From Terripilifer ovatus (lineage in GTDB: Bacteria; Pseudomonadota; Alphaproteobacteria; Rhizobiales; Beijerinckiaceae), in the NCBI GenBank assembly GCA_029222685.1, contig JARHVB010000021.1, forward strand, positions 62,001-126,000: a stretch of 64,000 bases of DNA, given 5' to 3'. The notes beneath the pieces were generated by a model that saw only the letters and a program-made list of their open reading frames with translations, had not been told where the DNA came from and did no database searches. The translations under genes and the position numbers were made by a program. Of this stretch, positions 54,496 through 63,364 are shown in pieces. Positions within the stretch are counted from its first letter, which is position 1. Each line of letters begins with the position of its first letter.

Positions 54496-55914
54496 ATGGT
54501 ATCGGATTCAATACGGATGCTGGATGAAAGCACAGGCGGGACGCGGGTTTCGATGGTCATGGCCGCCATCCGGCAGCGTATTGCCGGCCGCAGCCTGACA
54601 TCGGGCGACAAACTGCCGTCGATCCGCTCGTTCGCCGGCACCATGCAGGTGTCGACGTCCACGGTGGTCGAGGCCTACGACCGGCTTGCCGCCGAAGGCG
54701 TGATCCAGTCGCGTCCGGGCTCGGGGTTTTACGTGGCGAGCCAGGCGGCGGCGCTCGCCTTGTCGGAAGTCGGCCCGAAACTCGACCGGGCGATCGATCC
54801 GTTCTGGGTATCGCGCCAATCGCTCGAAGCACGGAGCGCCGAACTGAAGCCCGGGTGCGGCTGGCTGCCGCCCTCCTGGTTGCCGGACGACGGCATGCGC
54901 CGGGCGTTGCGCACCCTGTCGCGCGCCGCCGGTCCGGCGCTCGCCGAATATGATGCGCCGCTCGGCCTGCCGCCGCTGCGCCAGCTTATTTCACGGCGCA
55001 TGGGCGAGCGCGGGATCGAGGCTTCGCCGGACCAGATCATGCTGACGGAATCAGGCACGCAGGCGATCGATCTGCTCTGCCGGCTGCTGCTCGAGCCGGG
55101 AGACACCGTGCTGGTGGACGACCCCTGCTATTTCAATTTCCATGCGCTGCTGCGCGCGCACCGGGCCCGCTGCATCAGCGTTCCCTATACGCCGGCGGGG
55201 CCGGATGTGGAGCTGTTCGCCCAGGCGCTCCGCGATCACAGGCCGCGGCTCTACATCACCAATTCGGCGATCCATAACCCGACCGGCGCGACGCTTTCGC
55301 CCGTCACCGCGCATCGGGTCCTGAAGCTTGCCGAACAATTCGGCCTCACCATTATCGAGGACGATATCTTCGCCGATTTCGAGCATGCGGTGTCGCCGCG
55401 GCTGGCGGCCTTCGACGGTCTCGATCGCGTGATCCACATCGGCAGCTTTTCCAAGACATTGTCTGCCGCGGCGCGCTGCGGCTTCATCGCCGCACGCCGC
55501 GACTGGATCGAGGGATTGATCGACCTGAAAATCGCGACGTCTCTTGGCGGCGGCCGCCTCTCCGCCGAACTGGTGCTCAACCTGCTGCGTGACGGCGGCT
55601 ACCGCAAGCACATGGAAGCGCTGCGCCAGCGCCTGTCCCGCGCCATGGGCGAGGTCACCACCAGGCTGAAGGCGCTGGGCATCGAGCCATGGCTGGAGCC
55701 GCAGGCCGGTCTGTTTTTATGGTGCCGGTTGCCGGACTCCATCGATGCTGCCGATGTTGCGCGGGAAGCCCTTGTAGAAAATATCGTTTTGGCTCCCGGA
55801 AATGTGTTCAGCCTGGCGCAATCGGCAACCGGGTTTTTGCGCTTCAACGTCTCGCAATGCGAGGATAGCCGCGTCTTCGACGTGCTGGGGAGATCGATCG
55901 CGCGAAGGCGCTAG
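54496..55914 (+). CDS. MocR-type regulator (GntR HTH fused to aminotransferase-like domain)
   Basis: The 472-aa protein has an N-terminal GntR winged helix (about residues 15-80: GDKLPSIRSFAGTMQVSTSTVVEAYDRLAAEGVIQSRPGSGFYV) and a fold-type I aminotransferase-like domain. The PLP lysine is in HIGSFSKTLSAAARCGFI. The family usually uses PLP as effector and often controls the neighbouring transport or biosynthesis gene. ATG 54496 or ATG 54517 may be the start. Its TAG stop is the first triplet of repeat family D. The divergent EamA exporter is the likely target. Confidence 0.9.
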   Translation: MVSDSIRMLDESTGGTRVSMVMAAIRQRIAGRSLTSGDKLPSIRSFAGTMQVSTSTVVEAYDRLAAEGVIQSRPGSGFYVASQAAALALSEVGPKLDRAIDPFWVSRQSLEARSAELKPGCGWLPPSWLPDDGMRRALRTLSRAAGPALAEYDAPLGLPPLRQLISRRMGERGIEASPDQIMLTESGTQAIDLLCRLLLEPGDTVLVDDPCYFNFHALLRAHRARCISVPYTPAGPDVELFAQALRDHRPRLYITNSAIHNPTGATLSPVTAHRVLKLAEQFGLTIIEDDIFADFEHAVSPRLAAFDGLDRVIHIGSFSKTLSAAARCGFIAARRDWIEGLIDLKIATSLGGGRLSAELVLNLLRDGGYRKHMEALRQRLSRAMGEVTTRLKALGIEPWLEPQAGLFLWCRLPDSIDAADVAREALVENIVLAPGNVFSLAQSATGFLRFNVSQCEDSRVFDVLGRSIARRR

Positions 55915-56012
55915 AGCTTCGGTTCTGATAGAATCAGAACCGAAGCTCTAGTTTTTGTTTTGACGCGTTTTCTTCACGCGAACCGGCGTCCACTTCGCTC
56001 GAAAACGCGCTA
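55912..56012. repeat. Interspersed palindromic repeat family D, copy 2 (terminator, two stop codons)
   Basis: The 101-bp unit starts TAGAGC and ends GCGCTA. Bases 55912-55929 and 55933-55950 form an 18-bp perfect stem with a 3-base loop, followed by GTTTTTG: a strong terminator. The first TAG is the stop of the MocR gene, and the final CTA is (on the minus strand) the TAG stop of the moeB-like gene. Confidence 0.9.
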
Positions 56013-56792
56013 GGCGCCTTGTTCGTCGCCATTCAGCGGATTCGCCGGATCCCAATCATAGTGCATGGTCTCGAAGCGCATCGAGAAGGCGTCGACCAGC
56101 AGCATGCGGCCGACGAGGCCTTCGCCGAAGCCGACGATCTGGCGGATGACTTCGATGGCCATCATGGTTCCCATCACACCGGTCAGCGCGCCGAGAATGC
56201 CGGCCTCCGAACAGGTCGGCACGGTGCCTGCCGGCGGCGCCTCCGGAAACAGGCAGCGATAGGTCGGGTTGGGCCTGCCGTCCGCAGCCGTCTCGAACGG
56301 ACGCAAGGTCGTCAGCGAACCATCGAAGACGCCGACCGCTGCGGTCACCAGCGGCTTGCGCTCATGAAAGCAGGCGTCCGACACCGCATAGCGTGTTTCA
56401 AAATTGTCGGAGCCATCGGCGATCACATCGTAGTCACGGATGATCTCGCGCGCGTTGGCAGCCGACAGCCGCAACGGATGCCCGACGATCTCCACATGGG
56501 GATTGAGCCTGGCGATCGCGTCGCGCGCGCTGTCGAGCTTGGGCCGGCCGATGTCGGGCGTGCCGTGGATGATCTGCCGCTGCAGATTGGACAGCGAGAC
56601 CGTGTCGTCGTCGACAATGCCGATGGCGCCGACGCCGGCGGCGGCGAGATATTGCAGCAAAGGCGCGCCCAGCCCGCCGGCGCCGACGACGAAGACCCGC
56701 GCCGCCTTCAATTTCTGCTGACCCGGCCCGCCGATGTCGCGCAGGACGATGTGGCGGGCGTAACGTTCGATTTCTTCGCCTGAGAGCTTCAT
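56010..56792 (-). CDS. HesA/MoeB/ThiF-family adenylyltransferase
   Basis: The 260-aa E1-like enzyme activates the C-terminal glycine of a ubiquitin-like sulfur carrier, MoaD or ThiS, by adenylation. It has RYARHIVLRDIGGPGQQKLKAARVFVVGAGGLGAPLLQYLAAAGVG, IGIVDDDTVSLSNLQRQIIH, DGSDNFETRYAVSDACFHERKPLVTAAV, YRCLFPE and CSEAGILGALTGVMGTMMAIE. The usual C-terminal CxxC zinc pair is not visible. No rhodanese domain is fused. No MoaD, ThiS or moeA gene is adjacent, so the pathway (molybdopterin or thiamine) cannot be fixed. Its stop codon lies in repeat family D. Confidence 0.9.
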   Translation of the reverse strand: MKLSGEEIERYARHIVLRDIGGPGQQKLKAARVFVVGAGGLGAPLLQYLAAAGVGAIGIVDDDTVSLSNLQRQIIHGTPDIGRPKLDSARDAIARLNPHVEIVGHPLRLSAANAREIIRDYDVIADGSDNFETRYAVSDACFHERKPLVTAAVGVFDGSLTTLRPFETAADGRPNPTYRCLFPEAPPAGTVPTCSEAGILGALTGVMGTMMAIEVIRQIVGFGEGLVGRMLLVDAFSMRFETMHYDWDPANPLNGDEQGA

Positions 56793-56848
56793 GGCGGGGA
56801 AACTATCAGGTCGCCCGGCTGCGGAAAACGTTATATGAGCGGCCGGAC

Positions 56849-57589
56849 ATGCAGACCCTTATCTCCAGACGATCCATCCTCCTTCAGCTTGCCGCGCTTG
56901 TGCTGACCGCCGTGGTTTTCGGTATCTGGCCGCAGATCGATGTCGACGTGGCGCGGCTGTTCGTACGCGACGACGGATTGTTCGTGGGCGTTTCGGTGAC
57001 CGGCCATGTGCTGCGCAACATCCTTTACGCGCTGCCGCTGGTGCTGGGCGGCGGCCTCCTGCTGATCTGGCTCGCTGCGCGCTGGCACATGCCGAAATGG
57101 CCAGTGCCGTCAAACCGGGCGATCGCCTTCATGCTGATCAGCCTGGCGCTTGGCCCCGGCCTGCTCGTCAACGGCGTTCTGAAGGAGGTTTCGCACCGGC
57201 CGCGGCCCTTCCATGTAACGCAGGTGCAGGGCCTCGGCGGCAAGTGGGATTTCCGGCCCTGGTACCGGTTCGACGGGCAATGCGAGAGCAATTGTTCCTT
57301 CGTGTCCGGCGAAGCCTCGGCCGCCATGTGGACCCTGGCCCCGGCGCTGGTGGCGCCCCTGCCGGTGCGGGCGCTTGCCATCGGCGCGTCGATCCTGGTT
57401 ACCGTCGCCACCGGCCTGTGGCGGATGGCGCTGGGCGGGCATTTCCTGTCGGACGTGCTGATGGGGGCGCTGCTGACCAGCCTGACGGTCTGTCTTCTCT
57501 ATCTGGCGATGTTTCGCCACTCGGGGCCGGGGCGGCCTGACTTGCACGAAGTTGTGAAGGCAAGCTACAAAGATAAACTTTACAGGTAA
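56849..57589 (+). CDS. PAP2-family phosphatase, membrane-bound
   Basis: The 246-aa membrane protein has about six helices and the PAP2 motifs. Motif 1 is KEVSHRPRPF. Motif 2 is CSFVSGEASAAMW, where the usual SGH is SGE. Motif 3 is GLWRMALGGHFLSDV (R-x5-H-x3-D). Members remove phosphate from lipid carriers or lipid A. The SGE form occurs in other Hyphomicrobiales proteins of this kind, so it may be a normal subfamily feature. The MarR gene starts 16 bases later. Whether they are related in function is unclear. Confidence 0.88.
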   Translation: MQTLISRRSILLQLAALVLTAVVFGIWPQIDVDVARLFVRDDGLFVGVSVTGHVLRNILYALPLVLGGGLLLIWLAARWHMPKWPVPSNRAIAFMLISLALGPGLLVNGVLKEVSHRPRPFHVTQVQGLGGKWDFRPWYRFDGQCESNCSFVSGEASAAMWTLAPALVAPLPVRALAIGASILVTVATGLWRMALGGHFLSDVLMGALLTSLTVCLLYLAMFRHSGPGRPDLHEVVKASYKDKLYR

Positions 57590-57608
57590 ACTTCATATCT
57601 GTGATATG
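57579..57608. promoter_or_regulatory. Two inverted repeats at the MarR gene start
   Basis: TTTACAGGTAAA (57579-57590; 5-bp arms, 2-base spacer) and CATATCTGTGATATG (57594-57608; 6-bp arms, 3-base spacer). The second overlaps the MarR start codon. The pair fits a MarR autoregulatory region. Confidence 0.55.
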
Positions 57609-58064
57609 GCGGATATGAACGACGAGGCCCCAGCCGCACCTGCTTCCGCCTTGGCAGCGGAGCTGCGCGCCGTGGTCGGCAAGCTGCGGCGGCGGTTGCG
57701 CGAACAGTCGAACCCCGGCGACCTGACGCCATCGCAAGTGTCCGTGCTGCTCCGCCTCGAACGGCACGGTCCCGCAACCGTGTCGAGCCTGGCGCGCAAG
57801 GAGGGAATGCGGCCGCAATCGATGGGGTCGGTCATCGCCCCGCTCGAGACCGCCGGCCTTTTGAGCGGCGCACCCGACCCGAATGACGGACGGCAAACCA
57901 TCCTGTCGATCACGGACACCTGTCGGGAATGGATCAGGGAGGGCCGGGCCGCACGGCAGGACTGGCTGGCCCACGCCATCGAGGCAAAGCTCTCCGCTGC
58001 GGAGCAGGAGACCCTCGGCGCGAGCATCCAATCGCTCAAGCGGCTCGTCGACGGGAGTATCTGA
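57606..58064 (+). CDS. MarR-family transcriptional regulator
   Basis: The 152-aa protein has the MarR winged helix: PSQVSVLLRLERHGPATVSSLARKEGMRPQSMGSVIAPLETAGLL, followed by the wing GAPDPNDGRQTILSITD. The dimer helices flank it. It is first in a compact operon with a small membrane protein (1-base gap) and an MFS exporter (4-base overlap). It is expected to repress this operon and release it on binding a small aromatic or drug-like ligand; two inverted repeats lie at its start. Confidence 0.92.
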   Translation: MADMNDEAPAAPASALAAELRAVVGKLRRRLREQSNPGDLTPSQVSVLLRLERHGPATVSSLARKEGMRPQSMGSVIAPLETAGLLSGAPDPNDGRQTILSITDTCREWIREGRAARQDWLAHAIEAKLSAAEQETLGASIQSLKRLVDGSI

Positions 58065-58065
58065 A

Positions 58066-58395
58066 ATGGCCTGGCTCTATCTTGCATCCTACCTGTTCGG
58101 CGGCGCTTTTCTGACCAATGCCATTCCCCATTTCGTCAGCGGCGTGATGGGACGGCCGTTTCAGAGCCCGTTCGCAAAGCCGCCCGGCGAAGGGCTTTCC
58201 TCATCGACCGTGAACGTGCTCTGGGGCTTTTTCAACATTGTCGTTGGCTACATTCTCGTTTGCCGCGTCGGTGACTTCGAGTTGAGGATCACGAGCGACG
58301 TCATCGCGTTCGGGCTTGGCATTCTTCTGATGGGCCTGCTGAGTGCGCGATTGTTCGGCCGCTTCCACGGCGGCGCTGCGCCGCAACGTTCATGA
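58066..58395 (+). CDS. Small membrane protein, 109 aa
   Basis: The protein has three hydrophobic helices (AWLYLASYLFGGAFLTNAIPHFVSGV, VNVLWGFFNIVVGYILVCRV, VIAFGLGILLMGLLSARLFG). The family is a small conserved membrane protein often found beside MarR regulators; I cannot name its function. It begins one base after the MarR stop and its end overlaps the exporter start by 4 bases, so all three are translated together. Confidence 0.75.
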   Translation: MAWLYLASYLFGGAFLTNAIPHFVSGVMGRPFQSPFAKPPGEGLSSSTVNVLWGFFNIVVGYILVCRVGDFELRITSDVIAFGLGILLMGLLSARLFGRFHGGAAPQRS

Positions 58396-59636
58396 GCGTC
58401 TCGACGACGGGCATGTTTCGGTCACTGCGGACCTTCAACTATCGGGTCTGGGCCGCCGGCGCGCTCGTCTCCAATATCGGAACATGGATGCAGCGCACGG
58501 CTCAGGACTGGCTGGTGCTGACGCAGCTCACCCACCAGAACGCCTCCGCGGTCGGCATCGTCATGGCGCTCCAGTTCGGCCCGCAGATGCTGCTCTTGCC
58601 GTGGACGGGGCTCGCGGCCGACTACTTCAACCAGCGCAAGCTCCTGATGGTCACCCAGGCGACGATGGGCGGGCTGGCGCTGGCGTTGGGACTGCTTACC
58701 GTCACCGGCGTGGTCCAGCTCTGGCACGTCTACGTATTCGCTTTCCTGTTCGGCTGCGCGACGGCCTTCGATGCGCCCGCCCGCCAGACCTTCGTTACGG
58801 AACTGGTCGGCGATGCGGAACTGCCGAACGCAATCGCACTCAATTCGACCTCCTTCAACGCCGCGCGCATGGTGGGACCTGCGATCGCCGGCGTGACGAT
58901 TGCTTCAGTCGGCACCGGCTGGGCATTCCTCATCAACGGCATATCCTTCATCGCCGTGCTGACCTCCCTGTCTTTGCTGCGCGTCGACGAGTTGCACGCG
59001 AACGCCAGGGCGCGCCTCAGCAAGGGAAGCTTCTTGGAAGGCTTCCGCTACGTCTGGTCGCGCCCGGACCTTGTGGTCATCCTGATCATGCTGTTCCTGA
59101 TCGGCACGTTCGGACTGAACTTCCCGATCTTCATTTCGACGATGGCTGTTACCGTCTTTCACGCCGATGTCGGCGCCTACGGGCTGCTGACATCGATCAT
59201 GGCCATCGGCACGATCTCGGGCGCCCTGCTCGCCGCCGGCCGCGACCGGCCGCGCTTCATGTCCGTGATGATCGGCTGCGGCGTCTTCGGCCTCGGCTGC
59301 ACGCTGGCCGCCATCTCGCCAAGCTACTGGCTGTTCGCCGGCTCCCTCGTCATCATCGGCGTGGCGTCTCTGACCATCACCAACACCACCAACAGCCTGA
59401 TGCAGATTTCGACGGAGCCGGCCATGCGTGGCCGGGTGATGGCGCTGCGCCTTGCCATCGCGCTGGGCGGCACGCCCATCGGCGCGCCGATTGTCGGGTT
59501 CGTGTCCGACCATTTCGGGCCGCGCTGGGGGCTGGGCGTCGGCGCCGCGGCGGGCTTTGCCGCGGCCCTTGTGGCCGTTTATGCCATAGCCAAGGGGATG
59601 TCGGCCTCGCCGGCAACCAGGGCTTTTCGGCGATAA
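58392..59636 (+). CDS. MFS exporter (EntS/DHA-like, MFS_3 type)
   Basis: The 414-aa protein has about 12 helices. [39 protein letters not shown] and the motif A-like [21 protein letters not shown] are typical of the MFS_3/EntS-like group, which exports siderophores, macrolides or other drugs. [46 protein letters not shown] is the characteristic mid-section. It is the third gene of the MarR operon and the likely target of its control. Substrate unknown. Confidence 0.9.
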   Translation: MSVSTTGMFRSLRTFNYRVWAAGALVSNIGTWMQRTAQDWLVLTQLTHQNASAVGIVMALQFGPQMLLLPWTGLAADYFNQRKLLMVTQATMGGLALALGLLTVTGVVQLWHVYVFAFLFGCATAFDAPARQTFVTELVGDAELPNAIALNSTSFNAARMVGPAIAGVTIASVGTGWAFLINGISFIAVLTSLSLLRVDELHANARARLSKGSFLEGFRYVWSRPDLVVILIMLFLIGTFGLNFPIFISTMAVTVFHADVGAYGLLTSIMAIGTISGALLAAGRDRPRFMSVMIGCGVFGLGCTLAAISPSYWLFAGSLVIIGVASLTITNTTNSLMQISTEPAMRGRVMALRLAIALGGTPIGAPIVGFVSDHFGPRWGLGVGAAAGFAAALVAVYAIAKGMSASPATRAFRR

Positions 59637-59748
59637 AGCGGGATGCCGCGCCTTAACCCCGACTTGCGCTGGCATTTTCGCCCTCTATAGTCCCGGCAAA
59701 TTCCACAAGCTTTCCTCAACCCTCGCCCGCTTTCAGGTTTCCGTCCCC

Positions 59749-60987
59749 ATGTCCAAGCCGTCCAAAGATATCAAGAAAGTCGTTCTCGCCTATTCGGGCG
59801 GCCTGGATACGTCGATCATCCTGAAATGGCTGCAGACCGAATACGGCTGCGAGGTCGTGACCTTCACCGCCGATCTCGGCCAGGGCGAAGAGTTGGAGCC
59901 GGCCCGCCAGAAGGCGCTGCTGCTCGGCATCAAGCCGGAAAACATCTTCATCGACGATCTGCGCGAGGAATTCGTCCGCGATTTCGTCTTCCCGATGTTC
60001 CGCGCCAATGCCCAATATGAAGGCCTGTACCTGCTCGGCACCTCGATCGCCCGGCCGCTGATCGCCAAGCGGCAGATCGAGATCGCCCGCCAGGTCGGCG
60101 CCGACGCCGTCTGCCACGGCGCCACCGGCAAGGGCAATGATCAGGTGCGGTTCGAGCTTGGCTATTATGCCCTGGAGCCGGACATCAAGGTCATCGCGCC
60201 GTGGCGCGAATGGGACCTGACGTCGCGCACGGCGCTGATCGCCTTCGCCGAAAAGAACCAGATCCCGATCGCCAAGGACAAGCGCGGCGAGGCGCCGTTC
60301 TCCGTCGACGCCAACCTGCTGCACGCCTCCTCGGAAGGCAAAGTGCTGGAAGACCCGGCCCAGGAAACCCCGGACTACGTCTATTCGCGCACCATCGATC
60401 CGGAGAAGGCGCCCGATACGCCGACCTACATCACCGTGGATTTCGAGAAGGGCGACGCCACCGCCATCGACGGCAAGAAGATGTCGCCGGCCACCCTCCT
60501 GACCGAACTCAACCGGCTCGGCCGCGAAAACGGCATCGGCCGGCTCGATCTCGTCGAGAACCGTTTCGTCGGCATGAAGTCGCGCGGCATGTACGAGACG
60601 CCGGGCGGGACCATTCTCTATTTCGCCCATCGCGGCATCGAATCGCTGACGCTCGATCGCGGCGCGGCTCATCTCAAGGATGAGCTGATGCCGAAATATG
60701 CCGAGCTGATCTACAACGGCTTCTGGTTCTCGCCCGAGCGCGAAATGCTGCAAAGCCTGATCGACAAGAGCCAGGAATTCGTCACCGGCCGCGTGCGCCT
60801 GAAACTCTACAAGGGCAGCGCCTGGGTCGTCGGCCGCGAAAGCCCGTATTCGCTCTATGACCAGGAACTGGTGACGTTCGAAGAAGGTGCGGTCGCTTAC
60901 GATCACCGCGATGCGGCGGGCTTCATCAAGCTCAACGCGCTGCGGCTGCGGACCCTGGCGAAGCGGAATCGGCGGAACAAGAGATAG
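59749..60987 (+). CDS. argG: Argininosuccinate synthase
   Basis: ArgG joins citrulline and aspartate with ATP in arginine synthesis. The 412-aa protein has the N-type PP-loop [39 protein letters not shown]. It continues with [18 protein letters not shown], the conserved [16 protein letters not shown], and [23 protein letters not shown]. The C-terminal half ([50 protein letters not shown]) is the type 1 form. It is alone on the plus strand. An inverted repeat lies 32 bases after the stop. Confidence 0.97.
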   Translation: MSKPSKDIKKVVLAYSGGLDTSIILKWLQTEYGCEVVTFTADLGQGEELEPARQKALLLGIKPENIFIDDLREEFVRDFVFPMFRANAQYEGLYLLGTSIARPLIAKRQIEIARQVGADAVCHGATGKGNDQVRFELGYYALEPDIKVIAPWREWDLTSRTALIAFAEKNQIPIAKDKRGEAPFSVDANLLHASSEGKVLEDPAQETPDYVYSRTIDPEKAPDTPTYITVDFEKGDATAIDGKKMSPATLLTELNRLGRENGIGRLDLVENRFVGMKSRGMYETPGGTILYFAHRGIESLTLDRGAAHLKDELMPKYAELIYNGFWFSPEREMLQSLIDKSQEFVTGRVRLKLYKGSAWVVGRESPYSLYDQELVTFEEGAVAYDHRDAAGFIKLNALRLRTLAKRNRRNKR

Positions 60988-61018
60988 GCGTCGGCTTTAA
61001 CCTGAGTCCTGTCTGGAT

Positions 61019-61046
61019 CATAATCCGCCTCGACTGGCGGATTATG
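61019..61046. other. Perfect 11-bp inverted repeat downstream of argG
   Basis: CATAATCCGCC (61019-61029), 6-base loop, GGCGGATTATG (61036-61046). There is no T run on the plus strand. It could protect the argG mRNA 3' end or be a repeat; it is not a clear terminator. Confidence 0.7.
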
Positions 61047-61088
61047 CCGGCTGCCCAGTTGCATCTCATAGATGCTGTATGGTGACTC

Positions 61089-61424
61089 ATGGATACCCAG
61101 CTAACGCGCGGTCTGAAACGACGTGTGATGTATGTCGAGAATAAAGACGGCATGATTGAAGGCGCCCGCGCCAGAATTGGCTGGGTCACGTTCTCGAAAT
61201 CCGCGCAGACCGTTTATTATCGTGGCAGGGAATTGACGAAGCTCAAAGGGCAAGGAGTTCGCGGGAACTTCATGGATATAGCAACCCGCGAGGAGTTCTG
61301 GGTTTCAGGCGTAAAAAAACGCGGATCGAATGCGCACCCTGCCGAGCGCGGCATATCAATCATCATCGACGATGACGCCCGGCTTGAATACGAAGCGATC
61401 CGATCATCGGTGCAATGTGAATAG
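61089..61424 (+). CDS. Conserved hypothetical protein, 111 aa
   Basis: The protein has RRVMYVENKDGMIEGARARIGWVTFSKSAQTVYYRGRELTKLKGQGVRGNFMDIATREEFWVSGVKKRGSN. This is the small conserved family with the arrangement RIGxVxFSKxxxTxYYRGxxxxxxKGxGxxxNxxDxxTxEEYWxSGxKKxG. Entries of this family are sometimes mislabelled as a deoxyxylulose-phosphate synthase; the length and motifs do not support that. No function is known. The start could also be at Met14. Confidence 0.75.
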   Translation: MDTQLTRGLKRRVMYVENKDGMIEGARARIGWVTFSKSAQTVYYRGRELTKLKGQGVRGNFMDIATREEFWVSGVKKRGSNAHPAERGISIIIDDDARLEYEAIRSSVQCE

Positions 61425-61452
61425 TCCAACCACGAAAATTTGAAGCGCCCTC

Positions 61453-62388
61453 TCACGGCCGCGCCGATGGCGCGACCAGTTCCTCGATCTGCGCCTGCGT
61501 CAGCGGCTTCTGGATGAACTTTCCATCAAGCGCGTCCTGCATGATGATGTCGAGGCCCTTGACCTTTTCGACACTGAGCATCTCGCGCGAATAGAAATCA
61601 TCCCGCAGTTTCTTCGCCGTCGCGACATCGGACTTGATCATCTCCGCATAGATCTGCAGCGGCTTCGGGTCGGCGCTGTAGATCCAGTCGACGCTGTCGG
61701 CATAGGCGCGCATGAACCGCGCGGCCATATCGGCCGAGGCGCTCTTGTGCACGGCGATGATGCGCAGCGCCTGGTTGCGGATGCGGTCGAAATCATTGTC
61801 CTTGAACAGCACCCGGATCTTGCCCGCCGCAAGCGCATCCTGTCCGAATTCGGCGAAGGCAAAACCGACATCGACCTGACCGGTCATCACCTGGGTGAAG
61901 GTAGCGCCGGTGTTGCCGGTGGCGACCAGTTTCGCATCGATGCCACGCGCGCGCACGGCGAGCGCCACCGCATGGGTGCCGGAACCTGTCGTCGAATAGG
62001 CGAGGGTGTGGCCCGCAATATCCTCCATCCTGCGAATGGGGGACGTGGCCGGCACGTACCAGTAGTTGGCCGAGCCGATCGTGCTGGCGCCGATGATGCG
62101 CAGCGGCGCGCCCTTGGAGAAGGCGCCGACCGCGCCCGTCGCGCCGATCGAGACGCCGAACTGCGCGCTTTGCGAAATGATGGCCTGCAGGGTTTCGCCG
62201 CCGCCCGCCGTGTAGAACACCTCTGGCTTGAGCCCCTGCTTTTCAAAGAAACCACCGCGATTGCCGATCTCGACGATGAAGGCTTCAAGATTGCCGCCGG
62301 AGCCTATGGCGACCTTGATGGTTTCCGCCGCGAATGCAGGCGCGAGCGACAGCAGAAATGAAACACCGACCAGAAGCCCTTTGAACAT
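61453..62388 (-). CDS. ABC transporter substrate-binding protein (NMT1/SsuA type), orphan
   Basis: The 311-aa periplasmic protein has a signal peptide (MFKGLLVGVSFLLSLAPAFAA). A two-lobe NMT1/THI5-like domain follows (AIGSGGNLEAFIVEIGNRGGFFEKQGLKPEVFYTAGGGETLQAIISQSAQFGVSIGATGAVGAFSKGAPLRIIG). Such proteins feed nitrate, sulfonate, taurine or thiamine-precursor ABC importers. No permease or ATPase gene is adjacent, so it is an orphan here, and the substrate is not known. GGGAGGCGAC precedes ATG 62388. Confidence 0.9.
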   Translation of the reverse strand: MFKGLLVGVSFLLSLAPAFAAETIKVAIGSGGNLEAFIVEIGNRGGFFEKQGLKPEVFYTAGGGETLQAIISQSAQFGVSIGATGAVGAFSKGAPLRIIGASTIGSANYWYVPATSPIRRMEDIAGHTLAYSTTGSGTHAVALAVRARGIDAKLVATGNTGATFTQVMTGQVDVGFAFAEFGQDALAAGKIRVLFKDNDFDRIRNQALRIIAVHKSASADMAARFMRAYADSVDWIYSADPKPLQIYAEMIKSDVATAKKLRDDFYSREMLSVEKVKGLDIIMQDALDGKFIQKPLTQAQIEELVAPSARP

Positions 62389-62572
62389 GTCGCCTCCCAG
62401 GTTTGCTGCGTTTCGTTCCCTGCTTATGTCCCTGACATGACAGGCGGCAGCCTGCGAAAAGCCTCGCACGACTGTCAGCTGTTGTCATCAGCGACACCGA
62501 CGGAACCTCGCAAACACGGTCCCGGCAAACTATCTCAGGGCGAATTTCACACGCGGTTTCGAGGAACAAGGC

Positions 62573-63079
62573 ATGGCACTCTCCCTCTACGACATCAGCA
62601 TTCCGCCCGTGATCAAGGGGCTTCGCAATCTGTCCGCTATCCTCGAGCGCGGGCGCGCCCACGCGAATGAGGCCGGCATTGCCCATGCTACAATGCTCGA
62701 AGCGCGCCTCTTCGCCGACATGCTGCCTCTAACCGGGCAGATTCAGCGCGCGAGCGATACGGCGAAACTGATGGCCGTGCGTATCGGCGGGGTCGCCAAC
62801 GCGCCGATGGCCGACACCGAGACCTCATTCGATGCCCTGCAGAAGCGGATTGCGGCGACGATCGCCTTCCTGGAAGCCGTGCCGGCCCAGGCGGTCGAGG
62901 GCAAGGAGGAGGCAGAGGTGCTGCTTCCGGCCGGCAGCGTCCAGCGGACCTATTCCGGGCGAAGCTACGTTCTGGAATTCGCGCTGCCGAACTTTTTCTT
63001 TCACGTCACCACGGCCTACGACCTTCTTCGGCACAACGGCGTGCCGGTCGGCAAGCGCAATTATCTCGGCTGGGAGTGA
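62573..63079 (+). CDS. DUF1993 (DinB-like) family protein, second copy
   Basis: The 168-aa protein is a paralogue of the 52579 gene: ALSLYDISIPPVIKGLRNLSAILERG at the N-terminus, MLEARLFADMLPLTGQIQRASDTAKLMAVRIGG in the middle, and FALPNFFFHVTTAYDLLRHNGVPVGKRNYLGWE at the C-terminus. The shared FFHVTTAYD(L/I)LR near the C-terminus includes a His that may bind metal. The two copies are 10 kb apart and differ widely in the middle, so they are old paralogues. It stands alone. Confidence 0.87.
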   Translation: MALSLYDISIPPVIKGLRNLSAILERGRAHANEAGIAHATMLEARLFADMLPLTGQIQRASDTAKLMAVRIGGVANAPMADTETSFDALQKRIAATIAFLEAVPAQAVEGKEEAEVLLPAGSVQRTYSGRSYVLEFALPNFFFHVTTAYDLLRHNGVPVGKRNYLGWE

Positions 63080-63364
63080 CGGCTTCGAAGCCCCGACGCC
63101 CTTCGAGGTACGGCGTTTGGCTATTTAACAATTGAAATCGCGCAATTAATGCCTATTTAGGGACCGGGTATCTCGGAATACGAAGGCGTTGCGCGGCAAA
63201 TTTCGCCCCGGCCGCGCTTTCAAGTTTCAATTTTGAATCTTTTCGTATATGGGATGCTGCAACTGCGAACGGCATTCGTGCCGTGGCGCGTCCGCTATTG
63301 TTTGGCCGAGTGACGTTCTGGCCTCCGCCGGCGGTTCTTTTTCTCAATGAGATCAGATAGTCCC

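Noticed and set aside
61019..61046. Intrinsic terminator of argG
   Set aside because: The stem is perfect but no T run follows on the plus strand, so it is listed only as an inverted repeat.
63080..63364. Possible tRNA or small RNA before typA
   Set aside because: No cloverleaf or conserved small-RNA pattern could be assembled from the sequence; only AT-rich stretches.
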